NCBI RefSeq assembly: GCF_019175385.1
Contig: NC_083348.1
Span: forward strand, 48,320,950 to 48,384,949
From: Lycium barbarum
Lineage: Eukaryota; Streptophyta; Magnoliopsida; Solanales; Solanaceae
DNA: 64,000 bases
Reading direction: 5' to 3'
Part shown: positions 23,046 through 34,838 of the stretch, in pieces
Position numbering within the stretch: position 1 is the first letter of the stretch
How the letters are laid out: every line of letters starts with the position of its first letter
Program-made: the position numbers and the translations under genes
Notes under the pieces: model-generated
The model's database searches: none
Seen by the model: only the letters and a program-made list of their open reading frames with translations
What the model was told of the DNA's origin: nothing

Positions 23046-25077
23046 AGCATGTAAGGCATAGAATACAGAAAAGAGGATCATAACTGAAACAGAGATTTAC
23101 CAGAATCAAGTATGGCCTTTTAAAACATCAAAGCACTTGCCTTTTGAAATGAAAGTCATGTATGTCATCATCATATCTCATATATACATATTGCGTGCCC
23201 TGGCCCTCTAGTGAGGGACGCGGTGAACAAAATCATGCATGTCAATATCAAGTGTCATATATGCATGTAACGTGCCCCGGCCCTCTATTGAGGGACGCGG
23301 TGAATAAAATCATGTATGCCAATATCATGTATCATATATGCATGTAACGTGCCCCGGCCCTCTATTGCGGGACGCGGTGAATAGAGTCATCATATGCTAT
23401 CCTGGCCGCCATCCCCGTATCATCATATCATATACATACATATAACGTGCCCCGGCCCGCAAGTGAGAGGGACGCGGTGAACAATGCAGTGGAATACGCA
23501 CGAGAACATGTCCTGGCCCAGGACTCAGTGGACGATACTTTAAGGCATGCACGAGTAGAGACGTGAGAGACTATATGCATATAAAACAATTTTTAAGACT
23601 CGATGAATACGTACACAAACGACACTGGAAGGATCGTAAACATGTTTCGAGGCAATCCGAGTTAGTATACGAAAGTTAGGGACATTTTACTACAAAAACC
23701 TCATTGAACGTTTCAGAAGCTATTTTTGAAAAATCAAAGCAATAGTCATATCATGTGGCTTTTTCATATCACTGTGGACCAAATCAAAAAAAATCTTTTG
23801 GAACCATACACACGTATCAAGACATAGCAAAACAGTTTTCAGAAGTCAAGAACGTTAGCCATCCTAGTGGCTCTAAGAATAGGAATTTCTTTGAAATCAT
23901 ACATATACTTTGTCTGTTCGTTTCACAAGGATCATGCCAAAAGAAAGAAAGGGTAAGCCTTACCTATGTGTTCCACGCCTAATTAGCTACGCTTAATTTT
24001 CCAAGCTTGCTAGTCTACATTCAAGAGAATCGACAAAATCATTAGACTCATCGTCATATACTTGTCTTAGTCTTTCAAATGAATTTATTTATGTTCTACC
24101 GAAATTTCGGCAGCATCTCCCCTGTAAATACAGCCATCCCCGAGAATCCAACTCGGCCAATTTATTAACAACAATTCGAGAATTCAACTTGGCCAATTTA
24201 TCAACAACATTACCAACAATCATACTAACAACTTCAACAATCAATCCCAAAATATATTCTAACATTAACAACCCTTGTCACACAATTCGACGACATTTCA
24301 TTTATATTCAATTTGATCACATATAGTCAAGCTAACACCAATGATCTCACATTCAAGTGTTAATCCAAAATCATTCTAACATGGTTCAAGAACACCTTAA
24401 ACAATTCACACGATATTCAAAATAATATAACCAATATGCCATTCCACCCGAAACTTCCAAAGTGCAACAATAACAACAACAACAACAACAACACATTTCC
24501 TTCGTTCAAATTCATGAACTATACCAATAATTCATACACTAACAACATTATTTTCCATAAATACAAGAGACTACATTCAATCCACATTGGCTTCCAAAAC
24601 AGCCCACAACAATTTCAATTCATCAAACCTTCATTTCCATCATGACATCCACATCTATAGCAATCAAAATACTAAATAAAATCAATTCATCATGTCTACA
24701 CAATCACCACCCCTATTCGGCCATCACTTGCACACACATATTTCATGAATTTCATCCATTTCTTCATACTACAACATGCATAAATCATCCCTAACACAAA
24801 TAAAAGAAGATTGAACACATACCTTTTTCTCTTAGCTTCTTAGCTCAGCTAGGGTAGTGAATTGCACAAGTGAATGATTTAATTACTCCAACAACTACTC
24901 CATGCTAATAAGGACCTCTCAATTGCTTGAAATACTAGAAGAAAATATTTTTGATCAATTATTTTTTCCTAGGCTCTTGCTCGGCCAAGCATGGCCGAAT
25001 ATGGCCTCTCTTGTTTTCTCTTCCTTTCTTCAAGTTTCTAGAACTAGAAAAGATGACTAATAAGTCTTGCTTGGTCA

Positions 25078-25078
<1 letters not shown>

Positions 25079-25139
<61 letters not shown>
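25079..25139. repeat. CA then TA compound microsatellite
   Basis: A CA run (25079-25113) directly followed by a TA run (25114-25139) inside the B-type LTR. Confidence 0.92.
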
Positions 25140-25471
25140 CTCCTTCCAATACCAAGTGGACACATGCCCTCTTTCTTGAAGTTTCTTAAATTAAAACAAG
25201 GATGAATAATGTCTTTCTATGTAAGCTTTGGTCCATATACATAATTAGCTCCATCAAATAAAAATGTGGACACATACTCCCACACATGCCACACAGCCAT
25301 AGTGACTTCATGACCTTTTTTTTTTGAAATTCCCATTTTGCCCGTAGCCTTTCTCAACATTTTCATACTAATAAAAAACTTGTACATTAAAATAATTTTG
25401 GAAATGATCTTGCCCTTAACTTACCACGACTACCTTGAAATATCTGAATGTACAAAATACGGGCTATAACA

Positions 25472-25874
25472 GGGGCTCCCCAAGGTGATGTGCTAGGCCT
25501 GATGAAGCCCTTTTCTAATAAGTCCCTCAGTTGCTCTTTTAACTCCTTCAGCTCTGCAGGTGCCATTCTATAAGGAGGAATAGATATGGGTTGAGTATCT
25601 GGCAATACATCTATGGTAAACTCTATCTCCCGCTCAGGAGGAAGACCTGGAAGTTCATCTGGGAATACATCTGGAAATTCATTAACTATCGGGACTGACT
25701 GAAGAGTCGGTACCTCTGCTTTCAAGTAATGCACACGAACCAGATGATAAATATAACCCTTTCTAACCATCTTCCTAGCCTCGAGGTATGAAATAAACTT
25801 ACCCCTTGGCAATGTTGTATTCCCCATCCACTTTATAATCGGCTCTCCTGGGAACTGAAATCGAACTATCTTTC
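25472..25874 (-). pseudogene. Protease-tail/RT fragment of a chromovirus pol
   Basis: The frame reads from VRFQFPGEP through [45 protein letters not shown] to [14 protein letters not shown], matching the start of RT in element A (5238-5640). It stops abruptly at 25471/25472, where an LTR start joins, and at 25874/25875, where an LTR end joins. No catalytic RT motif is included. It is a scrap with no function on its own. Confidence 0.88.
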
Positions 25875-26462
25875 TGTCACGACCCAACCTCGTGGGCCAT
25901 GACTAGTGCCCGAGCTAGACACCCATATGTACCTGTTAAACATAGTCAGACTGATACTATAGGTCCTCAATCAATCACAACGAAATAACATACGCAAGAC
26001 GATGAGGCTGCCACTATATATATATCATTATGCTACGCAAGCCGACAATGATGCCACTACATATCATTATATTACGCAAGCCGACAAGGCTACCACTACG
26101 AAAAGATAACATATGCAAGCCGGCAAGGCTGCTACAACAAAAGAACTTCCACAATAACTATACAGACACAGCTGATCATAATCTGTACACAACCCACACA
26201 CATGTCTATAGACTTTTAAGAGTACTAATAGTGAAATATGACGGGACAGGGCCCCGCCGTACCCCTGGATAAGCATATACATATACATTAGAAGATCTGT
26301 ACTAAAAGTCTAGACTCCGGAACAACGGAGCTCTTTAAGACAACTGAGTAGAAGTCCTATGCTGAAGGATCACCAAACCAACTATCTGTACTTGTGGGCA
26401 TGAAACGCAGCCCCCCGAAGAAAGGGGGTCAGTACAGAATATGTACTAAGTATATAAACTCT
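25875..26462 (-). repeat. 3'-terminal part of an E-type LTR
   Basis: Begins at the plus-strand LTR terminus TGTCACGACCC and includes the hairpin cassette (26388-26448). At about 26455-26465 it passes into gag coding sequence through a short shared string around TAAACTC. This looks like an end-joining deletion that fused gag to the LTR and removed pol. Confidence 0.72.
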
Positions 26463-26882
26463 TGCAGATCATCCTCGGGCTTTGACCCGAAAACTCTGGA
26501 GGATTACAACTTAAGAAATCACGAGCCCTCAAACTATCAGATCTATCTGCATGGTCAACTCCTAGTCCATGCCTGCGAGCCTGCCCTACTACTAATCTGG
26601 TCAGCAGCTAAACTGCATCTCTCCTGGCCCTATCCTCCGCTCCCGGTTGAGGAGCTGGAGGCTCAGGTACTGGGGCCTCGGGAGCTGGTGGTGAGTTTCC
26701 CCCTGATCTGGAGCTGCTGCTGCTCTAAGTTCCTCTGGAGGTGGCGGTGTAGCAGAACTCGCCGACTGGAGCACAATCTCAGGCATAGACTGGGCACGGG
26801 CCCTAGTGATTCTCCGGGTCTGACTAGTATCTCCTGCTACCGACTTGCCCTTCTGGGCAGCTGTCGCTTTCTTTGGAGGCAT
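26463..26882 (-). pseudogene. gag N-terminal fragment, E-type element
   Basis: Start codon at 26882 giving MPPKKATAAQKGK, the same gag start as element A. The Pro/Ala-rich N-terminal region is present. After a frame disruption near 26600, nucleotide similarity continues to the conserved PEEDPEEF region (plus-strand CCTCGGGCTTTGACCCGAA). Everything after that is lost at the junction with the LTR piece. Confidence 0.82.
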
Positions 26883-27084
26883 AGCTATAAACACAATAAT
26901 TTTTAGGGAGGTATTATCCTGATAATATAGCTCTATCGCACGATCTAGAGTAAGAAAGAAAATAAACATCCTAAATGTCTTGTAGCTTCCTGTTTATAGA
27001 TGTGGTGCACAACACACCGATAAACAAGACTTTCTAGACACGGTCTATAGACACTCCAAGGATGAACTGCTCTGATACCACTTT
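26883..27084 (-). other. Leader and PBS of the E-type element
   Basis: The PBS TGGTATCAGAGC (minus strand) lies at 27069-27080, four bases inside the LTR end. The leader carries the stem TGTTTAT/ATAAACA with loop hexamer GTGCAC (27005-27010) and the motif GATCGTGCGATAGAGC (26930-26945), both as in element A. Confidence 0.82.
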
Positions 27085-27845
27085 TGTCACGACCCAACCC
27101 CATCGGCCATGACTAGTGCCCGAACTGGACACTCGTATACGGACCTATTAAATATAGTCAAACTAAAACTAAGGACAATATGGAAACTTGTAAAAAAAAT
27201 GAAGGATTCACAACACCACATATCATAAACCTGTTTCCTGAGGAGTCACGGCTAACCACAGCATAACACAATACGCAAGCCGATGGGCCAAAACCTATAT
27301 ACAACCCACACATGTCTATAGACCTCTAAGAGTATAAAAGTGAAATATGACGGGACAGGGCCCCGCCGTACACCTGGACATATACATAAGTCTATATCAA
27401 AAGATCTGTACCAAAATAGTCTAGGCTCCGGAACAATGGAGCTGTCCAAATAGCTGAGCAGAAGTCCTAAGCTGGAGGATCACCAAATCGAGTATTTTTA
27501 CCTGCGGGTATAAAACGCAGCCCCCCGAAGAAAAGGGGTCAGTACGAGATATGTATTGAGTATAACTAAATAGAAGATTACAGAAGGCAAGTATAATAAT
27601 CAAAGATACCAATGCACCTGTGCCTTACGAGATAAGAATCATGCATGTCAATACCATATACCATATCCGGCCCATTATGGGACTCGGTGAATAAAGTCAT
27701 CATATACCATACTCGGCAACATAATCACATCATATATATATATATATATATATACCGTACCCGGCCCTCTAGTGAGGGACTCAGTGAACAATGCAGTGAA
27801 ACTGTGCACGAAAACATACCCGGCCCGGGACTCGGTGAAAGATAT

Positions 27846-30501
27846 TGTTATATCCCGTATTTTTTGCATTCGGATGTTTCAAGATAGTCGTGGTAAGTTA
27901 AGGGCAAGGCTATTTCCCGAAACTATTTTAATACACAAGTTGTTTATTAGTATGGAAATATTGAGAAAGGCTAGGGGAAAAAAGAGAAATTCACAAGGTG
28001 GTTCATGGTAATATTGAGGAAGGCTAGGGGAAAAAAGGGAAATTCAAGAAGGTTCTAGACAAGGGCCACCTTGGTCGTGTGGTGTGTATGTGGTCCCCAC
28101 CCAAGGCTTGGCCAATTTCCTTAAGCCATGAGGTACGGCATGTGTCCATCCTTTTATGGGCTATGTATTTATATATATAGAAGGGTGCTTACATAGCAAG
28201 ACATATTAATCATCTTCCACAAGTCAAGAAACTTCAAGAAAAAAAAATAGGAGCATTCGGCCATGGCTCTCAAATTGGTGCCATAGAAATTGATCAAGAA
28301 AAATAATTTTCTTCTAGAATTTCAACCAATTGGAAGGTCCTCATTAGCATGAAGGAGTTGTTGGAGCAATCAAACCATTCATTTATGCAATTCACAACCC
28401 TAGCCGAGTGAGAAGATAAGTGGAGAAAGGTAAGGTTTAATCTTCTCTTTCATGTATCATGGATGATTTGTGAGTGTTGTAGTATGTAGAAATGGATGAA
28501 ATTCATGAAAAATATATGTATGTTGGTTGCGTCCGAACAGGGCTATGTTGGTAGGATGTGATGAATTGATTTTATTTAGTATTTTGATTGTTGATTGTTG
28601 ATTGTTGTGGATTCCATGATAAAAAATGAAGGTTTGATGGCTTGAAAAAAAGTTGTAATCGTTGTGGGATTGTTGAAGAAGTTAATGTGACATTAGCATG
28701 AATTCTTATATTTGTATGAATGATGTTGTTAATGTGTAGATTGTTGGTGTAGTTCATGAATTTGGAAGAAAGGAATGTGTTGTTGTTGTTCTTATGGAGT
28801 TGGGAAGTTTCGGGTGGTGTTGCATAATGGTTGGGCCGTTTTGATCATTGCGCGGATTGTTTGAAGTGTTCTTAAGTTTTGTTTGTAAGGTCTTGGGCAA
28901 GTATTTGAACGTGTGAGCATTGATGTTGGCTTGATTGTATGTGATTGAATTGAATATAAGTGAAATGTCGTCGAATTATGTAAAAGGAGTTACTAACGTT
29001 AGAATGCATTTTGAATTGATTGTTGAACTTGTTAATGTGGTTGTTGGTATTGTTGTTGATTATTTGGTCGAGTTAAATTCTCGGGGTTGGTTGAATTTAC
29101 AGGGGAAATGCTGCCGAAATTTCGGCAGATTATAAATGAATTTATTTGAAGGACTAAGACAAGTGTGTAACGATGCGTCTAACGATTGTGTAAATTCTCT
29201 TGAATGTAAACTAGCAAGCTTGGGCGAATAAGCGTAGCTAATAGGACGTGGAACAGGTATGTAAGGCTTACCCTTTCTTTCTTTCTTTTGGCATGTCCTA
29301 GAGCTAAGTAAGGTATGATACGTATCTTGGGGTAACTCTATTCTTGATTCCGAGCTTGTTTACGATTCTTATTCACTTCTTGATATGAGTATACTTAGTA
29401 TAGTCGAGATTATTATATGATTGAATAAAGAGCAAAGCATAAAGAGTTCTTGTTTTTAAAAAGAGTTCTATAAGTATTAATGTCCCTAACATTCGTAGAC
29501 AGTCTCGGATTGCTTTAAAACGTTCGTAGGGGATTGTGTAGTAAATGATGGTCATAACTTTCTTATTCTAACTCGGATTGACCCGAAACGTGTTTACGAT
29601 CCTTCAAGTGTCGTTTGGTGTACTTATCTATCGAGTCTTAAAAATTGATTTGTGTGCATATAGTTTCTCACTACTCTGCTCGTGCATGCCTCAATGTATC
29701 TTTCACTGAGTCCCGGGCCAGGACACGTTCTCGTGCGTACTCCACTGCATTGTTCACCGAGTCCCTCACTAGAGGGCCGGGACACGTTATATATATATAT
29801 ATTATGATATGATGACATGATGATATGATGATACGGGGGTGGCGGCCAGGATGGCATATGATGATTCTATTCACCGAGTCCCTCACTAGAGGGCCGGATG
29901 TATATGTGATATATGATGTTGACATGCATGATTTTCATTTCAAAAGGTCAGTGTATTGATGTTTTTAACAGTCATACTTGTTTCTGGTAAATCTCCGTTT
30001 TAGTTATGACCCTCTTTACTGTATTTCATGCGTTACATGCTCAGTACATATTCCGTACTGACCCCCTTTTCTTCGGGGGCTACGTTTCATGCCACGCAGG
30101 TACACCCAGATGAGTAGAAGACATTGCTAGAAGATGTTCCAGCGGGATTGGAGAGCTCCATTTCCTTCCGGAGTGTTGCCGAGTCTGAGTACATATGTTA
30201 CGATTCCGGATTGATGTTAGAGACTTTGCAGACAGAGTCACGTATGTGGGTCGTCAGTCTTGTAAGCGGCTCTGCAAGCCGATGTACCATTTTGCGTTAT
30301 GTACAAACTCCATATGATTACAGATTTTAATTGACTTGAGAACGATGGAAAGAACGTTTCGGAAAGCCTTTACTATGTATTTCATTTTTATTTGATTTAA
30401 GAGTCCAAAGAGATTATGTGTGTAATAAGAGTCAGCGGGTTCGCTCGGCCCTAAATAAGGGTCGGGTGCCCGTCATGCCCTATCAAGATTAGGGTGTGAC
30501 A
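27846..30501 (+). mobile_element. Solo LTR with target duplication GATAT
   Basis: Starts TGTTATATCCCGTATTTTTT and ends ATTAGGGTGTGACA. GATAT repeats flank it at 27841-27845 and 30502-30506. The empty site is preserved in the sibling LTR at about 34857-34867 (GTGAAAGATATATTACAGC), which confirms the insertion. It contains the perfect 18-bp palindrome (29111-29128), the GTATGT/GGCATG module (29253-29296) and the hairpin cassette (30042-30103). Confidence 0.95.
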
Positions 30502-31962
30502 GATATATTACAGCATGCACGAGCAGAGTAGTGAGCAACCATATACAAACTAAATCATCATCTGAGACTCAATAGAATAGGTAGAATGAACTAATACTTG
30601 GGCATCAAAGATAACAATCATATCAAGCACCCTTCAAATGTCACTATGGATTATATCAAATAGAACATAGAGAATCATAGACACGTATCAAGATAATGTG
30701 AAATAGGTTCTGGATATCAAGAACATTAGCCATCCTAGTGTCTCTAAGAATAGGAGTTTCTTTGGAATTTATACGTTTGCCGTCTGTTTGTTTCACATAG
30801 ATCATGCCAAAAAGAAAGAAGAGATAGCTTTACATACCTGTTATAGATCAACCGTAACCAAGCTTGCCTCGTCGCCCCTTTAGCCTATTAATATGAGAGT
30901 AACACTATTGTTAATAAACTACGACTTCTAAAACTTATAAATCTACAACCAATCACTTATGGGAATCACTCCTTAGTTTATACTCCTTGATTAGCATTTT
31001 GATTAGTTAAGAACTTAACGGAAATTAGGCAGCATTTCCTCTATATAACTTGCCTAACCCGAACTTCCAACTAAGCTCCGATAATTACAACAATACCAAC
31101 AACAATGATAATAGAAATAATCATATCAAATCCTTAAAATTCAGCCCATAAACAACTCAAACAACCCAATAACGTCTCTTAACCCTTTTTCAATCCAAAT
31201 CATTAACATCTAAGACTATACACCAAACAGACCAACATACCCTTCGTATATGATACTTATACATTTATTTTTTTCCAAATTTATGAACCATATCAATAAC
31301 AACACGACAACAACATCAACTACCATTCATGTACAAGAAAATTACTTCAATATCGTTTAAATAGCAAGCTCAAAATAGTCCATCGAAACTACAACATCGA
31401 AATACAATCTTCGACCTTTACTTCGCACAATCACAAACACATGGAAACGAGTCTAATATTACCATGAACTACAACACCTATACTTATCTATAACTATAAT
31501 TCCAGCCCTCCAACATAGAAAAATTACCGTCAAATACAATATAACAATAACGACAAGACTAATCAAACTTAATCCATTATTATTAATTTGGAACAACCCC
31601 AACACGGTCCAAACAGAACCATAACATTAACGTATACATTTCCTTGCATCAAATTCCACATAATAAGAGTTAGTCTCTCAATTACAATATCATCTACTCC
31701 AATTACACCATAAGAAGAAGAAATCTTACCTTAATTTAATTAGGACAGATCCTATAATCACTTGCACCAATTACACCGCTTCTTCTTCCTTAATTCAAAA
31801 TCCTTATGTTGCTGCCTCCTTGAACACGTAAAGCACCTTGGAGATTTAATTTTTTTTTTAAGAAGATGAACTGACATGGCCGTGAGCTGCCATGGCTGTG
31901 ATATGCATTTTGTTTTCAGGAATTGTGAATGAAAGTGTTTAGCAATTAGTCATCATATGCCT

Positions 31963-31992
31963 TATATATGCAGCCCACCAATTCTACACGTG
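31963..31992 (-). promoter_or_regulatory. Candidate E-family LTR promoter
   Basis: CACGTG at 31987-31992 and TATATA-type box at about 31963-31969, read on the minus strand. Spacing and position (about 300 bp into the LTR) match the copies at 15845 and 36298. Confidence 0.5.
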
Positions 31993-32281
31993 TCCCACTA
32001 TGGCATGGACCAATCAGATTTGGCCATGTTGTAGTGGGGTCCATTAGCACTCTAATTAGTTTAATTAACCATTAATCACCACTTAATAATCTAATCATGG
32101 TTAATTAATCCCTAATCTCCACTAATATTTCTACACTAATTGAAATTTACAAACAAGTCGTGCACTTTATTAAAAACGGGATTAAAAAGTCCTTGTCTCA
32201 AATCTCAAAAATAACCTTGTCCTTGAACCTACGTCGATTAACTTACGAATAATCCAACGTACAAAAATACGGGGCTTAACA

Positions 32282-32296
32282 TCCTTCCCCCCTTTA
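32282..32296 (-). other. Polypurine tract of the E-type element
   Basis: The minus strand reads AAAGGGGGGAAGGA directly before the LTR start. The inverted repeat AACATTCG/CGAATGTT lies immediately upstream in element orientation (32297-32318). Confidence 0.85.
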
Positions 32297-32399
32297 GAAC
32301 ATTCGTCCTCGAATGTTAAACTAGTCTTATAGTGTCTTATTAAAGTTTCGGGAAAGTCTCCTCTATCGCTATACCTACCAACCCGCATTTAGCAACCCA

Positions 32400-34838
32400 C
32401 AGATGCCTCACAGGGCCATAATAAAATATAGTTTTATCTATCAATCAATATAGTCAAGTAGGGATGTATATTACCTGTAGGCATAGGAAACAAGTAAGGA
32501 CACTCATTCTTCATCTCGTCTTCGGCTTCCCAGGTCATCTCTTCTCTATTGTTGTTTCGCCACAATACCTTGATGGAAGCCACATCCTTACTACGTAACC
32601 TTCTGACTTGGCGATCAAGTATAGCTATAGGGCTCTCCTCATAAGGCAACTCCTCTGTTACCTGGACATCGTCTATAGGGAATGCTCTAGAAGGGTCACC
32701 AATACACTTACGAAGCATTGATACGTGAAAGACTAGATGTACTGCTCCAAAATCAGATAGTAAGACCAACTCATAGTCAACCTTGCCTACCCTACGAATA
32801 ATCTGATAAGGCCCAATGTACCTCGGGCTAAGCTTCCCTTTCTTGCCGAATCTCATTACACCCTTCATGGGTGACACCTTCAAGAACACCCAATCACCAA
32901 TCTAAAATTCTAAGTGTCGACGTCGATTATCTGCATATGACTTCTGTCGACTCTGGGCTGCCAATAGTCTTTCCTGAATAAGCTTCACTTTATCAACAAC
33001 TTCCTGGATCATGTCTGGGCCTATTAATTTAGTCTCACCAATATCAAACCAACCAATAGGTGACCTGCACTTCCTCCCATATAAGGCCTCATACGGTGCC
33101 ATCTGGATACTAGAATGGTAGCTATTATTATAAGCAAACTCGATAAGTGGCAAATGATCGTCCCAGCTACCCCTGAAATCAATAATACAGGTCCGCAACA
33201 TATCTCCTAGAGTCTGAATAGTACGCTCGGCCTGTCCGTCAGTCTGAGGGTGAAATGTTGTGCTAAGATTCACCTGTGTCCCTAATCCCTCCTGGAATGA
33301 TCTCCAGAAGTTAGCTGTAAACTGAGCTCCCCTGTCCGAGATAATAGATATGGGAACCCCATGGAATCTCACTATCTCCCTGATATATAACTTTGCATAG
33401 TCCTCAGCTGAATAAGTAGTCCTGACTGGAAGAAAATGGGCTGATTTTGTCAGCCTATCCACAATAACCCATATAGAGTCATACTTCCGTGGAGTGCGAG
33501 GTAAGCCTGTAATGAAGTCCATATTAATTACTTCCCATTTATAGGTTGGGATCTCTATCTGCTGTAATAACCCACCAGGCTTCTGATGCTCGACCTTAAC
33601 CTGTTGGCAATTCGGGCACTACGCAACAAACTCCGCTATGTCCTTCTTCATGCCATCCCACCAATATAAACATTTGAGGTCCTGATACATCTTCGTCGAC
33701 CCTGGATGAACAGAATAACAGGCATAGTGTGCCTCTCCCATAACCTGTTGCTGTAACTCTGCAACCTCAGGTACACATAGTCTGCCTTCATATCGTAACA
33801 CGCCATCAGGTGTAACTTTGAACGGGGTCTCCTCCTTTTGAATAGTTGTATCTCTATACCGTGCAAGAACAGGGTCCTTGTACTGGTGCCTCTTTACCTC
33901 TTCCCTGATAGAGGATTCAGCAACTTCTCGAATAGAACTCCACCATCTCCAGAATCAGCCAAACGGACTCCAAGGCTAGCTAGTCGGTAATCTCATGAAC
34001 TATCTCCTTCTTTTCTGGTTGCACATCTCTCAAGCTACCCATTGATTTACGGCTAAGAGCTTCTACTACAACATTTGCTTTCCCTGGATGGTATAGAATA
34101 TCGACATCATAATCTTTTAATAACTCTAACCACCACCTCTGTCGCACATTCAACTCATTCTGCTTAAATATATATTGGAGACTCTTGTGATCCGTATAAA
34201 CATCAACGTGAACCCCGTATAAGTAATGCCTCTATATCTTCAAAGCATGAATTACCACTGCTAACTCCAGATCGTGAGTAGGATAATTCCTTTCGTGTTT
34301 TCTGAGTTGTCGGGAAGCATAAGCTATAACCCTGCCATATTGCATCAATACACAACCTAGCCCCACACCTGAAGCGTCACGATAAATAACATAACCATCT
34401 GGTCCCTCTGGAAGAGTTAAGACTGGAGCCGTAGTCAGCTTCTCTTTCAACAACTGGAAGCTTCACTCACATGCGTTAGTCCACTGGAACTTAGCTGCCT
34501 TCTGAGTTAGCCTTGTTAAAGGCACTAAAATTGAGGCAAAGTTTTCTACAAATCTCCTGTAATATCCTGCTAGCCCCAGAAAACTACGTACCTCCGTAGG
34601 TGTCGTAGGTCTAGGAAAAGTCTTTACCGCCTTAATATTCTGTGTATCTACCCGAATACCTTCAGCTCCAACAATATGCCCCAAGAATGCTACTGAAGTC
34701 AACCAGAATTCACATTTAGAGAACTTAGCATACAAATTCTGGTGTTGGAGCACCCTATGTACCGTCCTCAATTGATCTGCATGCTCCTCTTATGAACTTG
34801 AATAGACCAAAATATCATCGATAAATACAATCACGAAC
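32400..34838 (-). pseudogene. E-type pol fragment: RT (3' part), RNase H, integrase, chromodomain
   Basis: Reading from the right: the RT end (cut just past the FIDD region at 34838), connection ([19 protein letters not shown]), RNase H ([30 protein letters not shown]; the usual Cys before Asp is Arg), then integrase with [33 protein letters not shown] and MAPYEALYGRKC. It ends with the chromodomain-like tail (AILDRQVRRL, VLWRNNNREEMTWEAEDEM). Multiple stops occur, for example TAG at about 32899 where the sibling has CAG. Gag and protease are absent because the left part of the element was deleted. Confidence 0.9.

Larger units (their letters stand above)
19380..25471 (-). repeat. B-type LTR interrupted by a solo LTR
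   Basis: The minus-strand LTR ends next to the PBS (19380, plus-strand TGTCACACCC) and starts at 25471 (plus-strand GGGCTATAACA). The host sequence jumps from 19622 to 22844. The intact counterpart at 46237-46250 (GACATTCTATACCCACG) shows what the uninterrupted site looks like. Without the insert the LTR is about 2.87 kb. Its right end abuts an RT gene fragment, so it inserted into, or recombined with, another element's pol. It contains CCGGCCCTC hairpin repeats (about 23195-23480) and CA/TA microsatellites. Confidence 0.85.
27085..32281 (-). repeat. E-family LTR with internal sequence on both sides, split by a solo LTR
   Basis: Plus-strand TGTCACGACCC at 27085 and ...GGGGCTTAACA at 32281 mark the termini, about 2.54 kb without the insert. 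A PBS lies on its left and a PPT on its right, so this one LTR is at once the 5' LTR of a gag remnant and the 3' LTR of a pol remnant. That is the layout expected from recombination producing LTR-internal-LTR-internal-LTR. The hairpin cassette is at 27498-27558. Confidence 0.82.

Noticed and set aside
23195..23480. CRISPR-like array of repeated CCGGCCCTC units
   Set aside because: Units are LTR hairpin repeats with similar spacers in plant repetitive DNA; no cas genes are present.
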